A program made the position numbers and the translations under genes. The notes beneath the pieces were generated by a model that had not been told where the DNA came from, did not search any database, and saw only the letters and a list, made by a program, of their open reading frames with translations. Shown in pieces: positions 8,983 to 17,243 of a stretch of 37,984 bases of DNA. Source of the stretch: Seminavis robusta (taxonomy: Eukaryota; Bacillariophyta; Bacillariophyceae; Naviculales; Naviculaceae); NCBI GenBank assembly GCA_903772945.1, contig CAICTM010001080.1, positions 1 through 37,984 on the forward strand, in the 5' to 3' direction. Position 1 is the stretch's first letter. Every line of letters starts with the position of its first letter.

Positions 8983-9600
8983 TCAAAGTCCTTGTTGGTT
9001 GTTGCCATCAATAAACATAGCCAATTGGGGTCTCAGGCCTCCATGATATTGAAGGTCTTCCATGCACAGCATCACAAACTCGTGATTCATCATACAATAC
9101 TCCTTGAAGGAAAATTTGGGTTGGTACCACTGGATGCAATACCCATGCCAAGCATCCATGCAAAGCTGACCTTCAATCGAGGACAACTCATACTCATTAA
9201 TGATCCTATCCTTCACTAACCAATAGAGGCACTCCATAAAGATGTCCTTCCTTTCACAGCGATCTGGACCCTCCAACATTTCATACAGGGTAGCAAGCAC
9301 AGCACGGTACCATTGTGGAGAATCCTGGCGTCCCCATTCAAACATGTAGTCCATGATGCCGGTCATGTCAGGAGGAAGAGGCTTGCATGCTCCTTGGTAT
9401 ATCATGTCCTCCAGAGTCAGATTCGGCACTTCACTGGTGCGCCAACATTCCAACCTCTCACCATGGTGGTTGGTGAGGTGATCTTCCACTATAATGTACT
9501 TGCAAGTGAGACCATGCCTTGTTGCCCTCAGCTCATTCAATGGGTATCTCTTCACACTAAGCAGCCACTTGGAGAAGGAAGGACTTGTAGCGATCCTCAT
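8983..9600 (-). CDS. Hypothetical accessory protein of the DDE transposon (convergent)
   Basis: 205 residues from ATG 9600-9598 to a stop at 8985-8983; the frame stays open upstream to about 9757 but has no earlier ATG. I do not recognise the family. The protein is soluble and rich in Trp, Tyr, Met and Cys, with LPPDMTGIMDYMFEWGRQDS, CERKDIFMECLYWLVKDRII and WHGYCIQWYQPKFSFKEY as the most distinctive stretches. It ends tail-to-tail with the transposase, 64 bp apart, the arrangement expected for a second gene of the same element. It could also be a host gene beside the insertion. The absence of stops over 600 bp and the protein-like composition support a real gene. Confidence 0.6.
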   Translation of the reverse strand: MRIATSPSFSKWLLSVKRYPLNELRATRHGLTCKYIIVEDHLTNHHGERLECWRTSEVPNLTLEDMIYQGACKPLPPDMTGIMDYMFEWGRQDSPQWYRAVLATLYEMLEGPDRCERKDIFMECLYWLVKDRIINEYELSSIEGQLCMDAWHGYCIQWYQPKFSFKEYCMMNHEFVMLCMEDLQYHGGLRPQLAMFIDGNNQQGL

Positions 9601-10756
9601 TGTCAAACAGTGCTTGTGCGATGCTTCGATGTTGTTACGATTGGTGTTGTTGCTGTTGTTGTACGTCCACGATTTTCGAAAAATGGGAGAGTGTGGTGCG
9701 AGCGAAGGATTGGGAACAGAAAAAAGCGAGTCAGATGGCCGGCTTCCGTTTGGACGATTTGAATTTGATCAACGAACCTCTCTGGTGACGTATTTACTGA
9801 CATATACTTGTTCTTCAGACGTCTTACCTGTGGGGGAGATGGGCGGACATTGCCTACTCCCCTCATTCCTATAAGTATTTTATTCAATCGATCGTGTGTG
9901 CAGTGTCCGTTATGACTTCTTTTGGTCAACGTCAGACCCTGCCGGCTCACTGGTTGGGAATTCGGAATCCCACGGGTTAACCCTCTCCCTCTCTTTTTTC
10001 TTTTCCCTCCCCCGCGCTGCTGCCTAACCCCCCCATAATCTCGGTCGGGGCAAGCCGGTACCGGAAGGCAGAAAGATATCTGTGAAACAGTAGTGTCGTT
10101 ATTGCTTCCTGTGAGCTGTGTGTGAGCACCGGCCCACTCCAATTTGTCGAAAATACTCCATTTTTTCTAAAAAGCCACTTGCAAACATTTAGCCGTGCAA
10201 TTTGGTGAAGAAATGAAGCGTTTAGCATCGTTTTGGCCTATTTGATCCTTGTATACCGTTTTCGGTTAGTGACCTACCGTATCTAACCTTCTGTTATGGC
10301 CAGCCAGTCCTCGTTTTCGTGGTTGAGTTGACGAATGGGGTGCAGTCAGGTGAAAGCTTAAGGTTCCACGGTTGTCGCTTTTCCACGGCGAGGACGAGAC
10401 TGCTCCGACCTTGGCTCCATTGGCTTTGTATCGGTACCGCAGAGATTCATCACGTTTTATCACGATCCTCTCGTCGTTTGTCTGGGTTGTTTTTGGAACG
10501 GTAGCCGAAAACGAAATTGGGTCGCCGAATGATTCAATTCCAAAGACATTACCTCCTCAAGTGAAAGGGAAGTGGGTGAACGTTGAATGGTTTGCCTCTG
10601 ACTCAACTTTGATCAGGTCTATGGGTGTACAGTAGCTACGCGAGGTACTGTTGTGTGGTGATGATTCGATTCAAAATTAGTGACATTTGAATTTACAGGA
10701 TTGTCTGGTATTGCGTTTCTCGGGTTGTGCAATTGATGCTGTGCATTGCAGTGCAT
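9601..10756. other. Intergenic region, no gene seen
   Basis: Contains a (GTT)n-like tract near 9640-9662 and a pyrimidine-rich run at about 9979-10030. Reading frames here are short and unconvincing. The right end of the 5991-9600 transposon probably lies in this stretch, but no terminal repeat matching 5711-5990 was found by eye. Confidence 0.4.
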
Positions 10757-11485
10757 TTATAGTTTTGCTTTTGCTTTTGCCTTTGGTGTTGTGTCCTTTG
10801 GTAGAAGGTATTTGATTTCAATGGCATACATATACTTTCTGGTGGATCGTTTCCATCCTTGACAGACATAGAAATCGAAAGCGAGAATGGCCATGGCGAT
10901 GAGTGGGAACAAGTGCCAATTGTTGTGCCATAGAATGAATGCTTGATGATCTCTCCTTGCTTGTGCCTGGGTGGATTGTACATAGGAGAAAATGGCAAAG
11001 AGTGTAGCGAAAAGGTAAAGTGCAAGCAATGGGACGGGCATGGCAATGGGGTTTGATTTGAATTGTAAATGTCGGAGTGACTCCCTGGCCATGAGAGTGA
11101 ACTTGAGTAGTTCCAATCCCATGAGTGGCATAGCAAAGCACCTGTCAATGACATGCCAATAACTGTCCTGCGTCATGTAGCAGTAATCAGCTAGGAAACT
11201 GAGTGGAGCCTGTGCAAAAATGAGCAAATAGGCTACGGTTCGGTAGGGAAGTTTAATGTGGAGGGAGAATAAGGAGGAGGGCCAAAATGCTATCTTTTGA
11301 GGTTTCTGGATCCATTGCGGTTCTATCCAGAGCATGAAAGCTCCTGCAAAGGCAAAATTCCAGCAGCAGAGGCCAAACCACCACGGAAGCACGAGCTGGT
11401 CGTCATTGTAAAAAGTCATGCGAGTCTTGAGCAGCCAAGTGCTTAGAAATTCTAAGAGAGAGGGATTATCCATCTTCAACACCAT
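10757..11485 (-). CDS. Multi-pass membrane protein, family unknown
   Basis: 242 residues; ATG 11485 (an alternative ATG five codons on gives MDNPSLL). About five hydrophobic segments lie near residues 34-54, 82-100, 108-130, 149-169 and 184-207, with a Lys-rich tail (PKAKAKAKL). Conserved-looking polar residues sit within or beside membrane segments: S96/D100 in LSFLADYCY, H111 and D114 in SYWHVIDRCFA, and H187-x3-H191 in WHNNWHLF. That pattern recalls the CREST superfamily (PAQR receptors, alkaline ceramidases, myomaker-like), which uses Ser, Asp and three His residues around a metal site, but this is a weak inference. No signal peptide is obvious. It is divergently placed relative to the gene at 12011 with a 525-bp shared upstream region. 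Confidence 0.7.
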   Translation of the reverse strand: MVLKMDNPSLLEFLSTWLLKTRMTFYNDDQLVLPWWFGLCCWNFAFAGAFMLWIEPQWIQKPQKIAFWPSSLFSLHIKLPYRTVAYLLIFAQAPLSFLADYCYMTQDSYWHVIDRCFAMPLMGLELLKFTLMARESLRHLQFKSNPIAMPVPLLALYLFATLFAIFSYVQSTQAQARRDHQAFILWHNNWHLFPLIAMAILAFDFYVCQGWKRSTRKYMYAIEIKYLLPKDTTPKAKAKAKL

Positions 11486-12010
11486 GAAATCAAGCAGTTA
11501 TAACTCAATCAGCACTGCAATCAGCAAGATCAGGTATACTACTATACTATAATGGGCACTGGTAGAGATATACCGGTTCCTGTGGCTACCGCTATAGCCA
11601 GTGGTATACCCAAGAAAGTCAAAATGTGACAAAGATCACCAACCCTTCTTCCACTTCTGCTAGATACAGGTAGCTAGTAACAGATTGATTACTGAACCTC
11701 TTGTGCAGGCAACCTTTGGGTCAACTTGATCAGTTTCTGCGTTGCTGCCGTCGGTCCATTGGAAGGCCATTGGCACTCTTTTGCTTTTCCCGTTTGGTGG
11801 TCCCGGCAGTAGCGGTAACCGGTACCTAAACAGCCGCGACTAAAAGGTTTGGAGGGGTGACGTGATCGTGTCCCAAGCCTATGACGTCCCAATAATTCTA
11901 ACCCTAAGCAAAATCACTTTCAGGAAAGATCGATCCAAAGATCGATCCAAGGACCGGTCGACGCAGCAATCACAGCCGTTGTTCATTGTTTCCAATTCGA
12001 CAGAAGGACA
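11486..12010. promoter_or_regulatory. Divergent promoter region with TGACGT sites
   Basis: Lies between the divergent genes at 10757-11485 (minus) and 12011 (plus). TGACGTGA at 11858-11865 and TGACGT at 11882-11887 are bZIP-type half or near-full sites. A 12-bp unit AAAGATCGATCC is tandemly repeated at 11925-11936 and 11937-11948, followed by a diverged third copy, close to the ATG at 12011. Confidence 0.4.
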
Positions 12011-13504
12011 ATGCTCTCTTCAACTAATAATACTCGACGACGACGACCTCAACAGCAGCGTTTGACCTCACTGACTACTACTCATGATTCGTCTTTATCT
12101 TATAGACGTCTGCTGGTGCAGATTCAAGTTCGGCATGTTTGGTATCTCGTGGGAACTCTGATCTCGGGTTTACTTGTGTCCGAAGGTTACGTGTACTACA
12201 GCCAAGTGCAGCATTGGAAGAGCCAACTCAAGTTGTGGAAACGACCCCTTGAATTCAACTACATTATGGCGTCAATGGATGAACAGCTCAGGGATATGCT
12301 AAGACGAAGTTCTCCAAAACCACATTTTCACACTTTTCAAGATCTTGTGTCACAAAGCAGTCCCGCGACTACCACCAGTACCACTAGTGCAGATATGCCA
12401 AAGAATAGGCAGTGGGATTCCGTCCTTCAGGAAGTGTACTACCATCTTTACAACCAAGAAACTGCTGCTAGTACCAGTACGGACCAGCAAAAACTAGCTA
12501 CAGAGAACGACAATGACAATGACGACTTTTGGTTCCAACCCATCTTTGCAAAGCGCAAGAAAACAAAAAAGCCCTCTTCAGCACAGCAGCAACAACAGCA
12601 ACAACAGCACCGTCGTTCGTTTGACATTCAAGAATGGCTCCAAACTGAAAAGGCCACTACGGGGGGACTTCTCGACAAGGATCGGATACTATTAGGTCAA
12701 ATATACAGCCACGCGCATTCGGTCATGGAATATGGACTGGGAGAAAGCACTCTCATGGCAGACTATCTAGGCGTCACACGATACGTGGGAATTGATTCCG
12801 ATCCGGAATATGTCGCCAAGACACGGGCTACGCTTCTAAAACAACATGACAACGAAGACGAAGAAGAAGGCAGCAACGCAAATGATGACGTTCATGATCA
12901 TTTCCGATTCTATTTTGCCGACATTGGAGAAACACGAGCATGGGGGTATCCATCCAAGCCATGGCTGCCCAAGAATATTCTTCATTATGAACTATTGCCC
13001 CTCATAATGGAACCAATTCCTTTTCAAGTCTATCTGGTGGATGGACGATGGAGATTGGCATGCATGCTGCTCTGCTTTTTGCATGCCAGTGCAATGACAA
13101 ACAACAACAACTTGCAACAGGTTTTCCATCAATCATCATCATCATCATCATCCCAACAGCAGACACAGCAGCAGCAGCAGTTCCTACAATTAACATTTCA
13201 AATCGACGAAACGAGTCAAGACCATCATCACCACCAACTCCATCATGACGATCATCCCATGGGCGACAACAATCTTAATGCGACAATCACTACTTCGCCC
13301 GATTCCCCCATCGTCCTCATTCACGATTGTCATCGCTACATGGCAGAAACGGAATGGGCACGAAGAGTATACAAAGAAGCAGATCATTTGCTGCAATTGA
13401 TACATCATTCGGGGGCAAAACTATGTGTCTACCAAAGACGAAACACTACCACTGATGAACAGCTATTTCAACTGTGGCTTCGATTTGCGCACGTTGTGGG
13501 GTAG
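12011..13504 (+). CDS. Membrane-anchored methyltransferase-like protein
   Basis: 497 residues from ATG 12011. A basic N-terminus (RRRRPQQQR) is followed by one hydrophobic segment (about 43-62), which suggests a type II membrane protein, possibly of the ER or Golgi. Residues 200-470 look like a Rossmann-fold class I methyltransferase: a motif-I-like EYGLGESTLMADYLG (240-254), an acidic end of strand 2 in YVGIDSDPEYV (258-268), a VYLVDGRWRLACM segment (340-352) and VLIHDC (435-440). This resembles a family of diatom methyltransferase-like proteins. Motif I lacks the usual GxGxG, so catalysis is not certain. Poly-Gln, Ser, His and Asn insertions (189-199, 364-415) interrupt the fold as low-complexity loops. 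An AATAAA at 13588-13593 is a candidate polyadenylation signal. Confidence 0.75.
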   Translation: MLSSTNNTRRRRPQQQRLTSLTTTHDSSLSYRRLLVQIQVRHVWYLVGTLISGLLVSEGYVYYSQVQHWKSQLKLWKRPLEFNYIMASMDEQLRDMLRRSSPKPHFHTFQDLVSQSSPATTTSTTSADMPKNRQWDSVLQEVYYHLYNQETAASTSTDQQKLATENDNDNDDFWFQPIFAKRKKTKKPSSAQQQQQQQQHRRSFDIQEWLQTEKATTGGLLDKDRILLGQIYSHAHSVMEYGLGESTLMADYLGVTRYVGIDSDPEYVAKTRATLLKQHDNEDEEEGSNANDDVHDHFRFYFADIGETRAWGYPSKPWLPKNILHYELLPLIMEPIPFQVYLVDGRWRLACMLLCFLHASAMTNNNNLQQVFHQSSSSSSSQQQTQQQQQFLQLTFQIDETSQDHHHHQLHHDDHPMGDNNLNATITTSPDSPIVLIHDCHRYMAETEWARRVYKEADHLLQLIHHSGAKLCVYQRRNTTTDEQLFQLWLRFAHVVG

Positions 13505-14520
13505 ATCATGATACTGCACACACGAAGCACCCAACGTGTTGTTCGACTTTTGGATACACCAGCTATAGGCTTTGTTGGAGCCGTTTTAATAAAAACTCTC
13601 CAAGTATTGGATCCGGAGATCGGCCAAACCAGCAGTCCGACGATTACCGTATCTGACCCACTTAATTCAGAGACGAAATGGAAAGAACCATGGGGCCCTC
13701 TTCATGGAAAACGCCAACAGCAAGCCATACCAATACATATCTACGGTACCCGGCCGATACCTCCTGAAATGGCCGGAGGCGTATTTGGATTGTCTTTTCC
13801 TGGAGATCGAACCTTCGCCAGAAATGAGAAGTCCAAATTAAAGAGTCGGCGAACGTACCGGTAGGGATCGCAGCAGATGCAACCATTTCGACTTGGTTCG
13901 GGACACCTATAGTCGCCGCTGCAGATTATATACGAGGCTCGATTGTGAGTACGAGGCGAACTTCAAAAGAGAGACATTCATTGCACAACAACAAACGTCC
14001 GTGGTTTTGCCGTGCCAGGCTTGTCCGTGGGGGTTGACGGATCCATGTCAGACCACGAGATGGACCAAAGCGGGAGTCGAGCAGCCGGGAGAGTACATGT
14101 GGCAATCCCATAAATGCATTTCTATGCATGACGGGCTAAGTACGGAACCGGGATGTTGGCTTTTAAAAACGCCGTAAATAATTTCCCTAGTCTACTCTAA
14201 CCCCCATGAAAATAAAAAAGTCGAACGCTCCCAAAGGATCTTTGGATCTTTGTCAGGAACCATTTTCACCAGCTCTACTGCTTAACAGTTACGATCTTTG
14301 ATGTGACCACTGACGTCAGTGGTGTCAACAAACAAGATCTGCCGCCACCTTCAAAGATATCTCCCACCAAAGAGATCCAGTTATCGATTTATGTTGTCCA
14401 CCATTTTGTTGGTTGTGGTGGCTGTTGCTTGTTTCCATAGCAAAGAGTGGCTACTAGATAGCTAGCTAGATAGCAGAGCAATTATCTGTGGACAAAATTA
14501 AAATACTAGCTACCGGTAGT
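13505..14520. other. Intergenic region, no gene confirmed
   Basis: About 1 kb without a supported gene; short frames at 13508-13864 and 13893-14177 have no recognisable features. A CCGTTTTAATAAAAACTCT segment at 13581-13599 recurs in slightly changed form at 16996-17012. Upstream of the SET gene it contains an 18-bp CRE palindrome (separate entry) and a ATCTTTGGATCTTTG tandem at about 14238. Confidence 0.45.
14306..14323. promoter_or_regulatory. 18-bp perfect palindrome with CRE core (TGACGTCA)
   Basis: ACCACTGACGTCAGTGGT is a perfect palindrome centred on TGACGTCA, 198 bp before the ATG of the plastid SET-domain gene. Diatom bZIP factors bind such elements in CO2/cAMP-responsive promoters, so light or CO2 control of the downstream gene is a reasonable inference. 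Confidence 0.55.
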
Positions 14521-16233
14521 ATGAGAGGCTTGATTGGTTTCAGTCTGCGGCTCGTCTGCTTGACAGTTCCTATCCTACCATGGCGAGAAGCTACCGCGTT
14601 TCAAACTCGTCCCACACATGTACCCGCTACAAGTACTAGTAGGATGCGTTTATGGGCCAGCAGCAGCAGCAGCACCAGCACCAGCAGATCCAAGACGTTG
14701 AAGGATCTGCTCGAGTGGGCGGAATCCGTAGAGATCAAGTGAGTTTTACTACAAAAAATTCTGTGTTTGTGATTTTTCATCCCCTTATACTCTATTTTTG
14801 CTGCTTTTTACATTATGGTAATTAGACTCGGTGGAATCTCGATAAGTGAAAGCCAGGATGCCGGATTGGGAATTTCGTCTCAACAAGATTTGGCATCGAA
14901 TAGTTTGGTCTTGACAGTCCCCAGTGCGGTAGCCTTGTCGATTGAAAGTCCGGGCGAAGGACCCGATGATCGATCCGTGTTACAATTGCCACAAGTCGAT
15001 CGCAAACTACTCGAAACGTTGCCCTGGTATGTCCAATTTGCTGTCTATTTGAATAAGCTGGATCATGTCAGTTCTGTCAAGTCTAGCAAAGTCGACATGA
15101 AACCCTGGTTGGCAGCTCTGCCACGGGCCTTTGATACTCCCATTCATTGGACCAAGGAACAACAATCACAATTGCAATACGACTTTTTGCAAGACTCCAT
15201 TCCACGACAAGAACAACAATGGAAACAATATTACGACAAACTCGATGCCAGTAAGTGGATGACGTGGGACCAATTTGTCTGGGGATGCGAATGCGCTCGT
15301 TCCAGGGCATTTTCAGGAGCATACACGGGAGGAGCCTTTAATCCCTTCAGCTATGCCTTTACGTTGTTGCTGGTATTGGTCTATGTGGGCGCCGGATTGG
15401 GGACCTTGGAACAAGCCGCCAATGGTGCCGGACTTGTCTTTTGCGCACAAGTTCTCAAAGACTTTGTCTTGCCCAAATTATTCAAAAAGAAACGATACGT
15501 CATTTGTCCCGTCATGGACATGGCCAATCACAAATCATTGGCCGCATCGGCAGAAGTTTCCTTTGAATTCTTTGGGGATGCCTACAGTTTGGCCATTTCC
15601 AATGGTATTACGGTCGGGAACGACAAGCAAGTCTATATTTCATACGGCACACGCTCCAACGATCAGCTCTTGCAATACTACGGCTTTGTCGAATCCAACA
15701 ATCCACACGATGTCTACATTCTACCCCCGCTCCGTGATTGGAACATTGCCAAACTCGAAGAGGCCTGTGGGATCACATTTGCTCCGGGACGCTTGCAAAA
15801 ATTGGAACGTGCCGGATTGTTGGGAACGACCCGTGAACAAATGATGTCAACATCCACAGATGACGACCAAGCGGCAAACAGTGCCGGTGGCGTTGTGGTG
15901 ACACGCGCGGCCGGGGTGGATCCCGCCGTCATGCAAGCCTTAAGGGCACTGGTATCAACGGACGAGGAATGGGACAATGCCGGAGGTGCCATTGGTAACT
16001 TTGTCGAATCCGTGGGACCCGAAAATGAGTGCTTGGCACGATTGGCCGCAAAGACCGCGTTGGAATTGGAACTGGCCGACAAGCCAACAACGTTGGAACA
16101 AGATGAAGAGTTGCTCCAGAAAATGAATCAAGCCAAGAGCATGATGGATGCTAGCACAGAAGATCGACTCGCGGTCCTGTTTCGAATCGAAAAGAAGAAA
16201 CTGCTGCAGGATACCATTCGAAAGCTGGGGTGA
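14521..16233 (+). CDS. Plastid SET-domain protein methyltransferase (Rubisco LSMT-like)
   Basis: Two exons, 14521-14738 and 14826-16233, joined across an 87-bp intron (GTGAGT donor, AATTAG acceptor); the product is 541 residues. ATG 14521 gives a signal peptide followed by ATAF (24-27), a plastid ASAFAP-type motif, then a Ser/Thr-rich transit peptide. The SET core shows FVWGCECARSRAFSG, CPVMDMANH (about 300-308) and ISYGTRSNDQLLQYYGFVE (344-362), matching the SAM/lysine-binding motifs of the Rubisco large-subunit methyltransferase family, with an LSMT-type substrate-binding region after them. Between the SRAF and CPVMDMANH blocks lies an insertion of about 55 residues with a hydrophobic, membrane-like helix (about 249-266). 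It presumably methylates a lysine on a plastid protein; the substrate is unknown. The stop sits in GGTGAGTAC, so a further 3' intron cannot be fully excluded. Confidence 0.85.
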
Positions 16234-17243
16234 GTACATGTACATGCAGTACATGTATGTAGCTACTTAAACTCTCTGGCTGTGTACCGGTAGTACATCG
16301 AACACCGATTTGTAATGACTACGTTCGGTTTCTTAAATTTGTAGATATCCGTGTCCACCCCACCCGTACGTGGTGATCCATTCAGCAACGTGGCTGTTTG
16401 CTTTTGTTTGCGCGAATCATCCATTTCTCTGTAGCCCGCTAAAAACAAGGATCACTGCCCGCCATGATCCATGTCCCATCCAACTCCCTGCCTGCCTGTG
16501 TAGCCATTATAGTTTGGTTGCAATGAGCCACACGACCTGTTTGTCTTTGATATGCAAAGACAGCAAAGCCCATTGTACCAGCAAAGCCCGTCGTTTGGCT
16601 TTCCAGTCTTGTCGGTGGAAATTTTGCAGTAGCAGGAAGAGAGGCAGATCAGATAGGTGAGAATCTAAATACAAACTAATGGGTTAATGAGCGAGGGGGG
16701 CTAAGCTAGGCAGGGTGGGGGCATCGGTTGTGGGTAGCACTGGGAGATAGCAGGTCCGCTAAAGGCACGTGTACACGTGAGCTTTGGATCGCAATCACGT
16801 CGTGCATTGACGAGCTCATGCGGTACGCACTGATCTCTGCGCACAATGATATCTTGCGTCAGAGTGCCCGTACAGCTCGGACAGCTTTCTCTGAAGAAAG
16901 GTTGTGGCGGGACAAGAAATCGTCCGAAAGCGGGGATGACACGGTGACGGCGGCAATCAAGATCGTCACGTAGTTGAGGTTGTTTCTGGCTCGATCGTTT
17001 TAATAAAACTCTAAGATTCCAAGGCTCCGACGCTTCATAAACGCCATTGATAACACAAGCAACCCAACCCAAAAACGAGATCACCTTGGCATCGTCCCTC
17101 TCTTTGTGCAGACAGATTCGAGCACAGCTGCCAATCAACCCGATCACGAGGAACCGTGTTCCTTTCGATCTATACTATGAGACTCGAGATCGAGAGCCAG
17201 CCGATATCTCTTTCATCGCCGAGCATATCGTCTCCTTCACCCT
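16234..17243. other. Intergenic region, no gene seen
   Basis: Starts with GTACATGTACATG-type palindromic repeats (16235-16262). It contains a TACGTGG G-box-like site near 16369 and an AATAAA near 16999. The longest frame (minus 16701-17147) has no family features or start context and was not accepted. Confidence 0.45.

Noticed and set aside
5731..10080. GGAAGGCAGAAA near 5731 and again near 10062 as possible terminal repeats of the zinc-ribbon transposon
   Set aside because: Short, same orientation and flanking bases differ; a chance match cannot be excluded, so no boundary was assigned.
9603..10142. 179-residue minus-strand frame upstream of the accessory gene
   Set aside because: Basic low-complexity product with no motif; the neighbouring frame better continues the accessory gene.
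13508..14177. Two plus-strand frames (118 and 94 residues) downstream of the methyltransferase-like gene
   Set aside because: No start context, no motifs and no splice sites that join them into something recognisable.
13581..17012. Shared CGTTTTAATAAA(A)ACTCT at 13583 and 16996 as a possible transposon end
   Set aside because: Only about 17 bp and A/T-rich with a polyadenylation-like core; no supporting inverted partner or duplication.
16701..17147. 148-residue minus-strand frame between the SET gene and the large surface protein
   Set aside because: No recognisable domain, composition not protein-like, and located in an otherwise empty intergenic region; most likely a chance frame.
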